Assembly (NCBI GenBank): GCA_003344405.1
Contig: NOWV01000012.1
Location: 372,001-436,000 of the forward strand
Direction of reading: 5' to 3'
Source of the DNA: Trichoplax sp. H2
Lineage: Eukaryota; Placozoa; Uniplacotomia; Trichoplacea
DNA: 64,000 nt
The translations under genes were made by a program, and so were the position numbers. The stretch's first letter is position 1; every line of letters begins with the position of its first letter. Positions 15,001-27,565 of this stretch are shown here, in pieces. The notes beneath the pieces are model-generated. The model did not search any database. It was not told where the DNA came from and saw only the letters and a list, made by a program, of their open reading frames with translations.

Positions 15001-18000
15001 ACATACCAGCCAAAGCAAAATCTGCTGGAGATGATAATTCCTTTATTAGATTATTTAGACCATCATCTTCTAATATAACTCTGTATTTGAAAATGTTATT
15101 ACAGTGACACAAATTAAGTGATTTAGAAAATTTAGCATAAAATTCAAGGTGCATATCTACTTTTATTTGCTTTTATAAATAATTAAATTACCTATCATTT
15201 AGATGTACACGTGCACCCGATAAAGTACTTATAAATCTGTCCAATGTATCAAAAAATTCATTTTGAGGCTTGTTAGGCCCACTTTCTTTGATGTATCCCC
15301 AGTCCTATAAGATATCAATATGGTATAGTTTAAGAGCACCAATTTTTATTAATTATAGGCGTAATTGATTTGATATTCAAATCTATTTTTCTATAATTGC
15401 TTTGTGGATATTACGTCGTACCGTTCGAGATTTTAAGGCGGGTAGTAAAATGGTAGATAGGTGTTTTTCGAGACCCTCAAGAATACCTTTAGTCATATCA
15501 ATTTGACCGTAACTGACGTCCTTGATTATTAATGGAAAGTAAAATTCAAATATATGCTTTAATTGTGCATACTGGCTGAATTAACGATCTGCTTTCGCAT
15601 ATAGATCCGCTATCGAGGTAAAAATCTTAATCGGATTAATATTTCTACCTGTGTAATATTGTTTGCAGTAATTGCAGTAGCATCAGAAGATTTGGTGAAA
15701 AAGCAGCATGTTCCACAGGCAATCTAAAATCCATAGTACAATCAAGAAAATGCTTAAATATGTGTAACTATCGGTACTTTAATTTTAGATATTTTATAAC
15801 CTCATTTTCGCCAGTTGCAATGATTAATCTTCGATTAGAATTGCTTGTATTGCCATAATGACCATCAAGTCTAGATCCAGTAACCTTTTAATACACAGAA
15901 CGGTAAATTAATAAGATAGCAACAAAAATAATGTTAAGATATATGCTAATGCTGATAACTCTTAATTTAATTTGTCTATTATACGCAAATTATTGCTATT
16001 AGAAGATACCTCTTGATCTTGATAGAAAAACATCAGCGTACGGCCATTATTAGTGCCGAAAAATTTTTCAATCAGTTCAAACTATAATTTGAAATTTAAT
16101 TGTATATTTCGTAATGAGTTTAATTATTAATACAGGTGAAGATCGTAGCTACTGTTTTTATACTCATAATTACACGAGTTTACATTACAGAATACTGCTA
16201 CTCGTTATGACTAGAATGTGATTAATGATAAATGACCATCATTAACCTTATCATCCGTAATTAAGTTATCTTCAACAAGGTTTTCTTCTAATCCAAGTCC
16301 ATCCGCTAACTAAAATATACATATCATGTAAACAGTTAAAAAATCGATAAAATTGATAATAAGTTATAAATGTATTTTACGTTCCATATCATCGAAATGA
16401 TTGCCTCTCAAACTGTAAGAGCGTGTAGTATAAAATAATTTTTACCTTAGAGATGATGAACGAATGTCTGGAATCCATCTATGTTTTTCACACATAAGAT
16501 ACAAAGTACATTGTCTCAATCTACGTAATTGTCAATGGCTATACATTTTCAAATTTTAAAAATGAAAATCAATATAATCTTACTTGAAGTCTTCTTTCCT
16601 CTCTTGCTTCTTTCTTTTGTTTTTGTAGTTCCTTCATAGCTTCGCCAGACATAAATGCATTCACCGGGCGCTTCTATTAAATGGAAACATTTAAGATATA
16701 ATTTGAAAAGGATCTTTTAAGTAGAAGAAATATCCAAGGGCAAAATCAGCTGTGATTCTAAAGATATTGTTAGGTCTACGTAAAAATTCGACCAGAAATT
16801 ATTGCAGCTGTAATACATTTTGATTGTAACCCTTTTCCACTATGACAATTTCAAATTATCAAGTTAAGCATTGAAAGTTAATAATCAACATACTGAGAAC
16901 GACTCTGAATTTACTTCCAGCCTATGCTATAGTAATTTTACTTTTAATTAGTTTAATAGCGTAAACTGTATATATATAAACTGTAAACTGAAGGCATTAT
17001 ACAATATACAGTATGACGCATCTATTCACGCGCTTGCTACAATAGTAAGCGCTACATCGAATATGCTAACTTTGAACGCTTGCATTTAGCTAATTATTCA
17101 TACGATTAATAGCTTTCTTATATAAATTTGTTAATAATATCTGACTAAAATAGAATTCATTGTCACTTACACCGACAGTAGCAGCGGGACGCTGGATACG
17201 GCGTTTCATGGCTTTTCTGGCTTCGTCATCTATTAATATTCAATAGATTAATTTTTTTGCTTGTCCTTTGATTGCTTAAAGGTAAAAAATTGACTATAAA
17301 TTTACTGCAATATTATTGTAGACACGTATAATATTCCTCTATCGGAAATGCTAAGCCATTATAGGAGTATTATTCCGAAGAAAGATTGAATCATCAATTT
17401 GAAATACGATTAGGATAAGTTGATAAAATCTTAATTGAAATTGTTGTATTAAGCGCTATTTTAGATTATTTACAGTTATCTCATTCGATATTTTATGTAA
17501 TACTCTCAAAACATCTGTAGTTATTACCCTTCTAAGAGCACAGATAGCTACCCTTACTTTTGATATACTTTTGAAAGCATTCAAGAAAATTTGTATAAAT
17601 CATTTTGAAAGCGATGTAAAATGTGCGATACAGATAAGATTTCAAAACGCTAGCACTACCGTTATAATTATAATACAGGCTTTCGAGTAGAAGTGTTTTA
17701 TTGCTTTCAGTTGAGCTTATATAAAAACTTGCATATTAAAATTTTAAAGAAATTGGGTACTTAAATGTGATAGATATATTAATTATTGATTTAAAAATTC
17801 TGATGGACGATTGTTACGCCTTAGGTAATGTATTGGGATTTATAGTACTTGGAGTAAAATTTACTACGTAGGGTTCACAGTAATAAATCAGATAAATATC
17901 CGTAATACATATATATTTAATTCACTGAAAGCAGTTAGTTCGTTTATTGCATTACTTTATTGTAACAGAATGATTCCAATCAGCCACTTCTCCATAAAAA

Positions 18001-18145
18001 TTATGTGAGGAGTTTAGCATAAATATAGATATGACTTAGGAAAATGATAAGATAACAAAATAAATAGCATACCTTTAGAGTGGGAATCATTGTATCCATC
18101 CATAGCGTCGCTTATGCTTAATTTAGCGCCACGTTCTGATGACAT
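1..18145 (-). CDS. DNAH8/DNAH5: Axonemal outer-arm dynein heavy chain, DNAH5/DNAH8 type (C-terminus off left edge)
   Basis: Force-generating subunit of the ciliary outer dynein arm. I assembled 47 exons, all in phase, giving about 3849 residues; the human family is about 4600, so roughly the last 775 (AAA6 and C-terminal domain) lie beyond position 1. The start ATG is at 18143-18145 ([15 protein letters not shown]). Exons 5' to 3' include 18073-18145, 17171-17229, 16584-16673, 16446-16478, 16247-16309, 16010-16081, 15801-15884, 15649-15723, 15422-15520, 15192-15304, 15007-15080, 14765-14835, 14538-14614, 14336-14429, 14104-14202, 13258-13958, 13097-13169, then many short tail exons, 8358-8657, 7966-8206, 7666-7865, 7383-7536, 7124-7287, 6934-7036, 6546-6812, 6394-6471, 6148-6294, 558-6050 and 1-393. 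Tail signatures include GPAAELEHW and GVLQAAKS; linker signatures include SHTNQHF and [11 protein letters not shown]. The last exon carries [10 protein letters not shown]-like residues ([19 protein letters not shown]). DNAH5 and DNAH8 cannot be separated by eye. Confidence 0.95.
558..6050 (-). other. Single 5.5-kb exon encoding dynein AAA1-AAA5 and the microtubule-binding stalk
   Basis: This exon has 5493 uninterrupted coding bases (1831 residues), bounded by an acceptor at 6051-6052 and a donor GTACAG just below 558. It begins in the AAA1 module. The AAA1 Walker A GPAGTGKT falls near residue 1964 of the whole protein, followed by CFDEFNR. Later P-loops are GPSGAGKTT (AAA2), GEQGTAKT (AAA3) and GVGGSGKQS (AAA4). 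A coiled-coil stretch rich in K, E and A follows (from about [16 protein letters not shown] to [10 protein letters not shown]) and forms the stalk around the microtubule-binding segment. It ends in AAA5 with [12 protein letters not shown] and [20 protein letters not shown], typical of DNAH5/8. AAA1 is the catalytic ATPase site in this family. Small ORFs on the other strand here are shadows. Confidence 0.95.
11305..11360 (-). pseudogene. Decayed duplicate of a 16-codon dynein exon and its acceptor
   Basis: Bases 11305-11360 resemble 11231-11283, which hold the start of the 48-bp exon 11208-11255 ([16 protein letters not shown]) and its upstream acceptor tract. The duplicate keeps CAG before AAT, but the second codon is TAG, so it is not usable. 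About three quarters of positions match by eye. It lies in the intron just upstream (in the gene sense) of the functional exon. Confidence 0.45.
12735..13005. repeat. Degenerate tandem motif inside a dynein intron
   Basis: The intron between the exons at 13097-13169 and 12558-12647 is unusually long for this gene (449 bp). It contains five diverged copies of a motif like TAGTAGAAAGAGTAAACTAG, near 12739, 12811, 12879, 12909 and 12976. The short spacer between copies three and four suggests a deletion. No coding potential is seen. Confidence 0.5.
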
Positions 18146-21100
18146 ACTAACGACTAATTTATTTATTTATTACAATTTCTGTAATTACGAGTCATAGACT
18201 AGCAAAATATTCAGTGTTATACACAGTACAGGGTGCACTGTGTATAGTAATTGAAAATTTTGCAAGCCAACAAGTTTGTACAGTTTATGGTTATGGGGCA
18301 CTGTCGTAATTATGTTACTCTAAACTGGCCAAATCTTGCGTGTATTCGAAGTGTACTTTTCACGGGTTACTTGTTATTTAACTAGTCTTAAATTAAAATA
18401 CGTCGAAAGATAAGTTGAGTTCTTTTCCCAAAGTGTAAGCGTGTTAAGTGTTGAATATCTTTCAATACTAGATTAAAATATAAGATATTTAAGTAAGATG
18501 TTGGTAGAAGAGTTCAGTTCAGCATATGGAAAGTGCTTCAGGAGGTATGGGAAATGGATACTGTCAATGTATTACTTGTCTATATGTAACATTAATAATT
18601 ACCTTATAACGAGCAAACACAACATCAAACTGATTTCAATACTTTATTATTATTCGCTTAGTATTGTAATATGCATTAAAAGTCATACACCCATACTGAG
18701 ATTGGATTATTTCATACTGGTGCAAGGGTAGTCCTAACAAGCAATACAGAAGACCTCACAGACTCCATACTATGCTCTATCCACCATACAATAATTAGTG
18801 GTCATCCAAGGTATACATAATTATTGTAATCAAACGCCATTCCTTAGTTTTGGCTTTGTGAGTTTTTTAGTTTCTATGGTAACCAAAGCCTTAAAAAAAA
18901 AATAATATACATTACCCTCAGCTCAAACGATGCAGTAATAACTAGTTTTTCATGTCTTGATTCCATTATTATCTATTATGATCTTTGTTTCTTACTTTTG
19001 ATATTTGACTCAATATATGCATGTATTTAGCAGTCCATACTTTAGATAACAATGGCTACTATTCTCCCTCTTTTCATGTAAAATGAATAAATGAACAGTA
19101 ACTTGCAATAGGACGTATACTCAGGAATCAATACGATATAAGACAAATAATGTAAAGGAATAAATAATTACCAATACAAATTATTGTGATTGAATTTTAG
19201 GTTTAATTTATGTTATGTTCATGTAATAGAATTCACTACAGTTAATAATTTACTACATTTTATTAACGAACTTTGGGCTTCAGTTTGTTTAATAGATGAA
19301 GTTTTATTTATATTATATTATCTGTGGTAGCACCGATTAGCCTAATGATTCAGTACGGATGTTGCAGAGCCCAAGACTTTATTGATAACCCTAAAATTAA
19401 CGTGTAACAATTAAATTAGCATACCTGCTAGAAAAATCCAATTATACCGTGAATATATCCAGATAATTTTGATGTATACTTTTATTTTTGTGTTTAAACA
19501 ACATATTTAAAGGAGGAAGCCCCGAAGACCTTGGCCAGTATTTCTGGCGATCTTTATACTAATTTACATATAACAATTTTTTGACGTACTCAATAGTATG
19601 CAGTTGAATAGTCGCTAACGTTGTATGGTACGGAGCTACTAGGTCTTACACGATGATAATAGCAGTATTAAAATCTTTATTTCAATAGTGCAATACCAAT
19701 AAGAATGATTTCAGATTCAAATTGCAGCTACTGTGCACATATATTAATTACGTTCTATGCCTACAGTAATTAATCATAAAACTTTTACTAATCGAGTATT
19801 ATATCATGGATGAACATGCAAGTACAGTAGAGTACAATAAATCAATTTAATAGTACCTATACCATAGGCAGCAAAATCTTCCTAATTCACGGCTACTGTT
19901 ACAAATAGTATAAAATTTATTTAATAGCCTAATGCTGTTACGGTCTTATTCTTAGCAGCATTCAGATACGTTTAGGCAAGAAATTTTAGTCATGCTGTTT
20001 TGAAATAGAAACAGACAACTGAATAGTGACCATTGGTTGATATACGCGTATTGCAGTAATCGCCTAAATAGAAAAATTGCTAAATAATGGTTTGGCAGCT
20101 ATTGCAAACGACGTTATCTAATGACCTACTTTTCTTAACGTTTATTGAAAAACCTTAATATAGTGAAAACCTAGTAAAGTTGAACGGAATGACAACAATC
20201 ATATGTAGTACATCTCTAAGACGAATATTTTATTGTGTATATATATGCTAGAAAGTGTAATACAAACGTTGATAAATAGGTATGCGATATGCATACACGC
20301 AGTGATAGACACGAAAGACTTGCTCATTAGTGACAAAGCAGAGTTGTGTTATAATTATGGCTAAAAAATTGACACCTTAATGTATATAATATTGTACAAT
20401 CTTAACATGGTTTAGAATAAATCAGTAACGGTACTATAGTAACAGCTAGTATTTGAGAATTTTACGAAAGCAATTTTTACTACAGTATATGTGAAATGAT
20501 GAACAGCTCTAACAAAGTAAGCTAAGTATCATAACGATACATATTTTGGATTTAATACAACTATGTACATATCATCTTTCCCAAGAGATCAAGTTTATAT
20601 ATTAGTTATTCACGAATTATATATATTATCATAAAAGCGGTCGACAAATTAGTAGAATAGTATTGCATTATATTATGAGCTATGTCAACGATATGTGAGA
20701 AATCATAATTAATTTATAATTCAATGCAATTACTATCTAATCCGTCACTGATCTCAGAAAGATAGCATACATCGTCACAGATTCATATTTAAGCTAGTCC
20801 TCGGAGATTTATCCTATACGTAGTTCTGACTATCGCTTTGACCACGATAATCCAACATTCTTCATTAATGGATCAAATAAGATTCTGGTTAATAATTAAG
20901 TATGCAAATAAGGGAGTTTAAAAGTAATAAAGCACCGAAGTTATTTATGACAGATCGTAGTTAAAGCAAACACAACAATAGCAACTTCTTATATAAAAAC
21001 GGTAAAAATTTTTACATTATCCAAAAAAGTTTTTATAGTAGATTCAACGAAATCTTGTTAATGGAATTTCAACCAGTATTAGTAAAAATGTCGCATCGTA

Positions 21101-21220
21101 GGAAATCTTGCTATCATTTTAATTCGATTTGGTATTAAAGAACTATAAGACAACAAAGATTATCAAAAACAGTTACTCTTTAGTATTTGTTTTCTTATTA
21201 CTGACTATGTAATTGTAAAA
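18146..21220. other. Intergenic: dynein heavy chain 5' side to TTK 3' side
   Basis: This 3-kb AT-rich space lies between the dynein start codon and the TTK stop codon; both genes are on the minus strand. I found no exon with both plausible splice sites and family similarity on either strand. It should contain the dynein promoter and the TTK 3' UTR. Only isolated copies of ACTGTAC-like words occur, not the dense arrays seen elsewhere. Confidence 0.6.
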
Positions 21221-24200
21221 TTAAGCGCGCTGATCACCTTTATATAAATCTAGATTTAGTAATTCTTCAATCGAAGCTCTTTCGTTAGGATCACGTTGCA
21301 GGCATTTCTAAAACGTGCACATGCAGTTCGATCAGGGTATATTGCATTATTAACCATGACACTTACAAGTACGTGATAGAACTGATTGTAAGAGTACAAA
21401 GGGAAAGATATGTTTTGCTTACTTTTATAACATCAACCCATACTGTATTAGCCACATCAGGAAAGTCTATATTGTAATGTGGATCGATAATTTTACATAG
21501 TTTTTCCACATTGTCCATTATAGACTGAAACGGAGTTCTACCATACACCATATAGTATAAAATACAACCAAGTGACCAGACGTCTGCTTTTCTACCAATC
21601 TGTGCAATATAGAAACAGTAGCGTTAGTCTAAGGATAATAAAATTTCGAAGTTTGCTTGCGAAGTAAACCATACCTTAGCTGAGGGTTTGCCTTTGTACC
21701 GAAAACCTTTTTGCCGAGTATCAACAATAGCTTCAGGTGCCATGTAGTTAAATGACCCAACAGTCATTTCTCTTTTTATGCTCGTTTCATCTTCCTATAT
21801 AAAAATGATATGATTTTATAATTCATCTCAGCTAACTGCAAAAATATATAACTTAAAGATATTTTAATCAATGAAAATTTAAAATTATTACCTGAATAGC
21901 ATCTGCTATATTGAAATCAATGAGCTTCAGTTTGCCTTCGACAATAATAAAGTTTGCTGGTTTCAGATCGCAATGTATGATGCCTTTTTTATGAATGAGA
22001 TCAACAGCAAGAAGCATTTGCTTCCAAAAACTGATCCGATGCCAGTCAGCCATTTTTCTAGGATCTTCTTTTTTTAAGAATACGGCTAGATCGGTTGATC
22101 CATGTTCCATGACAACGATAAGTTCATCGCGTAGGTCTTGTACTTCCCTATTGAATAGATACGACTAGTACTTAATAAATGATGATCTATAAGGAAATCC
22201 ATAGATTACAAAGTATAACGTGGCTTATTTTAAAGTAGTATTCATACCAATCGTAAAGTTGTACTATTGTCTCACATCCTCTTAGATTTTCTAGCAGCGT
22301 AATTTCTTTAAAATACGAAGTCCTAATCAGTTCATCAGCTCCAGTAAGATCTACTACTTTGATGGCACAAATTTTTCCGGAAGGAGTAATGGCTGAATAT
22401 ACCTAGTTATACATTTATATATTTTTGTTGGTTTATTAATACAATTACAGAAGGTGTGATCCTATACAATTCTAAAAGACAACTTATACTAACCTTGCTC
22501 GTTCCTCCTCTACCAATAGCTTTTATTACCATATAATCCTTATCATTCACTGTAATCGTGGTTAGATGGCGATTCAAATGAGAACTCGACTTCTTCCTAT
22601 GATCTGTATTGTGACCAGCTTCTTTTGAAATCTGTGCAGCAGTTGAAGCCTTAGGATGATCAGTAAAATTATTGTGTTGATCCATCCTAGCGCTACCACC
22701 AGAATTACTTTGTTTGGTTATTTTTGGATCCAAGGCGGGAGGATTACCACATTTATCATTTAATAGCCGACGAGCATTAACATTGGGGGCAGATACAGAT
22801 TTTGTAAGTGAACGAACGTTAATATCATTATTTAGGTCAGGAGCTTGCTCTTCATAAGCGTGTTCCTTAATATCTTCTAGGTCATTATTATTATTTATTT
22901 TCAACAATTTTTTCATTTGATGGACAGCATGATTATTATTATTATTGTTTTGAGAAGTGATCTTATCATTCGATAATATTTGACTAGAAGAATGTAGTGG
23001 CATATTTTCGAGTGCATCTGCATTATTCATGTCATCGATGTTGCAACTGTTATCTACAGAAGGTCTTTTAAAACCAAGAACAGCGGAAAGCTTCGGTAAG
23101 TCCCTAACTGTACCGCGTGTTTCGGAAGGGGTATTTGCAAATAACTTAGTACTGCTCAGATTTGCTTCACCAAGTGTTGCAGTATCTTGGCCTCTACGAT
23201 TACTCGCAACTGGAGTACCAAAAAGTGCAGTTGAAGTTAATCGAACCTTCGAAGGATTATTTAATTTGACTGCACTATTGTTGATAGGAACGTTTACTTG
23301 ATTGCTTGAGAATAGACGTTGAGAATTTGATAAAAAAACGGAACCAGTCTTACTATTACCAGAACTATCCGAGGGATTTCCATCACTCCCGTCCATTTCA
23401 ATATTTGTGGCTGCAGCTTGCTTAGACAAATCACCACTAGAAGCTGTAGGAATCGTTCTGAAAGTGATCAAAGTAGGAAAATATGATAATCGATCGCGTT
23501 TGGTATATTGTAAGCATTAAATTATACAGGCGGCTAACCGCTGTCTTTAATTAAATATGTTGTAACTTTTGATTTATATTATTTCATCCTTACTTCTGTA
23601 ATTTGTCGTTTTTTTCCATAGTTTCTGAATCCTTCAAAAGAACCTTTTTTCCATCGATAAAGTTTGAGTAAGCTGCTAATAGTAACGTTTTATCTAGTAC
23701 CCTGTCTTTGGCTCTTTGAAGAATTTTTTTACATTTTTCTTTATTTCCTGGATTGATACAGAATATTAATCAAGATTTGTTCAAACTATCGTAAACTAGC
23801 AAAAATGGGTTTAGGAAATGTACTTTGTACCACTTTCCAGCTTAATACAGCAAATTAGTACACGATTTAGAAATTACGTGTATCAGTTACTCTGACGATA
23901 AGTAAGCGTTATTATGAGATAAGAAAACGAATACTTCACAATGTACAGTAGTTATCTCACTCTAACCTTGATGTAACTGAAATTGAGCGAAAGCAATATG
24001 AACTGCAGCGAACGTCGTTAAGTGATCTCTGGCAAATTTGTATGTATTTTCAGCTTCTTTTGGGAAACGAAGTCTGCAGAGATAAAGAGAAAGACAATAT
24101 CCAATTTATTTAATATCATCTGAAAATCCATATAGTGAAGTAATGCATAAAAGTAAGAATTATTAATATCTTCTAATCTAAGTTATCGATAAATTATGGT

Positions 24201-25222
24201 TGTACACGTATATACTATAATGCATGCATACATCTATCGTATAACTTTACTTAGAATGTAGACTAAGTTGCATACCAATATGAAACAGATGCTTGGCAAA
24301 AGATATAGGGCAAGATTTTAACACGCAATAGTCTCAAAGACTTAATAATTTCATTTGTACACTGTAAAACGGATTCATTCCAATTACGGTCACTCGGATA
24401 ACCTAGGGACGGGTAGTATTACTGACTACTATGCTCGCACTTAACACAGCATGCATCTGTAGTAATAGTGCCTATTACAATATTTTCTTGTAAAAAATAA
24501 GCACTAAATTATACTTGATTGTAAAATCATAGCTAACGATGTGCTGCATCGTACGGTACAATATCGTCTCAAGACCATCTTTCTAAAAACTGGCGTAGCT
24601 TGTTGTTGAGGTGTACTGCCTAGTTCAATGTCGCCTCAACATCCTCTTTCTAAAAGCTCAGTCTGCCACTGGTAGCCTACGGTTGAAATTGTCGTACTGC
24701 TGGTTGTGGCAACGATTTGATTTTTGCGAATAGTACTGTATGGCATAGCAGCTATTGAAGCTATTACTTATCATCATAAAATATAAATATGGTACAGTAC
24801 TGTATATTCAATGAATAGCAGTGGATCTTTCAAAGAAGATCAATGCGCTGTCACAAATATCGCAAAATGACTGCCAATAATAAAGTATAAAAGTAGTCAG
24901 CAAGATACACGACTGGTCACTGTTTATCGCGTACCTCTATAAAACGAATGCAAATAGTATTGGTCCGTATTACTTACTCTTCATATTTGGCCTTACGAAT
25001 CAACAACTTGGCAAAATTTTCATCATTTCTGTATTGGAAGGGATCTAAATTTTCGCAAGCAAGTTCATATAACTGATAGGTCTTTTCATCATGATTTTCC
25101 TTGCCATCAGCACATACTTCACGTTCAATAACCTCCAACCAGCTTCGAGGATCGCCACCGGATCCTTTCACTTGATGGATAATGTGTGTTTGCGTATTTA
25201 ATTGACCAATTGTACTCGTCAT
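21221..25222 (-). CDS. TTK: Dual-specificity kinase TTK/Mps1 (spindle-assembly checkpoint)
   Basis: Kinetochore kinase that starts the spindle-assembly checkpoint. Nine exons (24978-25222, 23967-24073, 23594-23747, 22494-23457, 22248-22402, 21892-22147, 21675-21794, 21423-21599, 21221-21307) total 2265 bp, in frame, 754 aa. Residues 1-168 match the TTK TPR-like kinetochore module (DPRSWLEVIE; RKAKYEE; TTFAAVHIAFAQFQLHQG). Residues about 169-470 are low-complexity, rich in Ser, Asn and Asp. The kinase domain spans about 472-745: glycine loop GRGGTSKV, catalytic Lys505 in CAIK, HCD at 600-602 (TTK normally has HSD rather than HRD), MTVGSFNYMAPEAI activation segment, KADVWSLGCILYYM, and a C-terminal RDPNERASIEELL. 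The metal-binding motif reads DFN at 619-621 instead of DFG. No frameshift was found, so the gene looks intact. Confidence 0.95.
24074..24977 (-). other. TTK intron 1 (904 bp)
   Basis: No exon was recognised here. It holds a short imperfect direct repeat around 24560-24660: two blocks resembling CAATRTCGYCTCAA and CTCTTTCTAAAA, about 70 bp apart. Nothing else stands out. Confidence 0.5.
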
Positions 25223-26260
25223 TATTAATGATGCAGAAGATAGCCCAGCAGCTCAACACCGCCGATCAATCGTTCATTGATTTTAATTTGTAGTGATTCT
25301 ACGGTATGTCGTCGAATGGCTGTCTACAAACAGTCATAAAACACTTTACCAATTGGAACTGTTAATTTAAAAGTACTAGCGAAAATGAATGTAATCTACA
25401 ATGATAATCCAGAAAGCAAACTAGGTAAGCTTTTAGCTAGGCAATACTGTAGTTGAAAATTTGTTCAATGACGATGATGACTCGTTTAAGGTTGAATGAG
25501 AAAATTAATTCTTAAATATCATTGCCATTGGCGGCAGTCATGTTCAATGGTGGTTATCCACAGTAATAAATCATCCAGTTACTAGTACACTAGGTACTTT
25601 TACAATTTGAAAGGTACTCTCTGATACAATGATACTCTTACGCTAGTCTATAGGATATCTGATGTACTTTTCTCAGGATTGCCAAGAATTATTGCTGCTT
25701 CAAGTTGATTTTTAGTCAAGATATTTTGCAAGAGATGGGCTATTGGGCTGCTCGTGTATCGTTAATTTTCAAGTCTAACCGTCTAATATACTGCCGAATG
25801 GTCCCACAATACGTAACTTAGGCAGGACATCGCTGGTTGGCGACACTACGCTGGATACTGGTTGTGTACAGTACACTATTAGTATGCAATACTAGGCTGA
25901 GTAGTATGGCTCCACTGGCTTAGACGTTGAGTAGAAATTGGAGATTGCGCTTTCAAGTCAGTAAAGTTGAGAGTGATTTTTCTCAGTTACTTTACTTTCA
26001 AATTAGTGAAATGCCATGTCCAGGATATTGTTGTTTGCATACTAAAGTTAATAAAAACTGCCTAGGAAATGCGAATGAAACGCGTTGATGCTACAGAGTT
26101 TTAAAAGAAATGACAGTCGAATAGTCATTTTCATTGGGTGCCTACTTTCGCTGTCAATCCATTTTCATACTCGCTACTGTTGGTGTATCAAGTGAACGCG
26201 TTGCTCAATTTTCATTGACTGTACGCTACACTGTCTGTACAGTGTAGCGAATTTTTTGAA
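25223..26260. other. TTK upstream region
   Basis: This is the 5' side of TTK and the left part of the head-to-head space with the eIF4E-family gene. The sequence is single-copy-looking and AT-rich, with no convincing exon. TTK promoter and 5' UTR are expected here, but no specific element can be named. Confidence 0.5.
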
Positions 26261-26339
26261 AATCCCGCTTGAACTTTTCAACTTGCAACAGTCATTACTG
26301 GGCATGTGCATTACCACCAACGATTGATTCTGACCCATT

Positions 26340-26950
26340 TACAATACCGTACTGTAATGTACATTATGAGTACAGTACGGTAGTGTACAGTACTGTACCG
26401 TACTGTAGGCGATCGCTGATTTACAGTACTGTACCATACCGTACTGGGAGATCGCTCGATTTACGCTACTGTACTGTACACTGTAGACTGTACAGTACAG
26501 TATTGCAAGGTCGTGTGGCAAAAGCTTTGACTGCAAATTACAGTACAGCTTCTTTGTACTGTACAGTACTATAATTTGGATACGCCATGACAGTACAGTA
26601 GTACTGTACAATACTGTACTGTAGAGTAGAGTACAGTACAAACCAAACTCGCTACAGTACAGTACTGTACTGTACTGTACTTTCAATTGCGTTTGTACTG
26701 TACAAACCCAATTGTCACCCCCTGAGTACAGTACAAACCAAACTCGCTACAGTACATACTTTCAGGGGGTGACAATTGGGTTTGTAAATGTACTGTAATT
26801 TGAAGTTAGCATACAGTACTGTACAGTACTGTACGTGCGCACTGTACCGTATTCAAAGTTTTTACACACGATCGTACAGTACTGTACTGTAGGGTGCTAA
26901 AAATAAATACAGTACTGTACACTGTACACTGTACAGTACTGTACTGTATA
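26340..26950. repeat. Dense TACTGTAC / GTACAGTAC self-complementary repeat cluster
   Basis: The stretch is made largely of overlapping copies of TACTGTAC and GTACAGTAC, which are reverse complements, so both strands look alike and many nested hairpins are possible. Peak density is at 26590-26690 and 26815-26945. Open frames on both strands here translate to Tyr/Ser/Thr/Val/Cys/Leu-only peptides and are artefacts of the repeat. The block GTACAGTACAAACCAAACTC occurs twice, near 26632 and 26728. Confidence 0.9.
26702..26785. repeat. Perfect 24-bp inverted repeat with 36-bp spacer
   Basis: The left arm 26702-26725 begins ACAAACCCAATTGTCACC. The right arm 26762-26785 is its exact reverse complement. 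The spacer contains GTACAGTAC words. The arms are not of the TACTGTAC type, so this is a separate structure inside the cluster, able to form a stem or mark the ends of a small inserted unit. Confidence 0.85.
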
Positions 26951-27269
26951 ATAAAATAAGAACACATCAAGTTCAAGTTGTGTCTGAGACTGCTACAGTT
27001 GAAAATTAATTTCTAATTTCATACATTCTCTCTTCCCATCAGGGACTCATTATTTCCTACTAGGGAATACCATTTCTCTCTCTCGTTTTTTAGCAGAGAA
27101 AAAGGAACAAAAATTTGTTGCTGAGTAGTCCCTAGTTCTGTTCAATGTCGATTTCTTAGTAGAGTAATGTGATATCACAATTTTTTCAAGTTCATGTATT
27201 ATTGATGACTTCCAGTACTTTACGCACCAGAGATGCAGTTCATCAAAGCGTTTTTATTGACAGAAAGCT

Positions 27270-27565
27270 ACAAGAGTACTGTACAGTAGTCTGCACATCA
27301 ACTGTACTGTACCGTCTGTCGTTTTCACTTTCAAAATTTCGCGACAGTACTGTGTTGTACCGCTTGTACGAAAGAGTCAAAAGACAAGTATAACTATAAA
27401 TAATAATAATAAACAATTTTGTTGTGATGATTGTCGTAATGCACTAAACAAGTGTACACTGTACGGTACTGTACTGTACAGTATATACAGTACTATACAC
27501 TCAGTGCAGTACAGTACAGTGTACTGTAGCAACAACAGTGATACTGTACCGTACAGTACTGTAAA
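27270..27565. repeat. Second TACTGTAC cluster (TTK/eIF4E divergent space)
   Basis: Runs of ACTGTACAGTA-like words occur at 27273-27360 and 27450-27565, separated by a short AT-rich segment. They have the same character as the cluster at 26340-26950. Predicted peptides on both strands are repeat artefacts. Confidence 0.8.

Noticed and set aside
18146-21220. Possible tRNA or small RNA genes in the intergenic space
   Set aside because: I looked for the T-arm GGTTCRANNCC and paired acceptor stems and saw none here or elsewhere; a covariance-model search would be needed to be sure.
26269-26686. Open frames on both strands rich in Tyr, Ser, Thr, Val and Cys
   Set aside because: They are direct translations of TACTGTAC/GTACAGTAC repeats, present equally on both strands, with no homology. 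The same applies near 27377-27655, 36191-37487 and 44639-45212.
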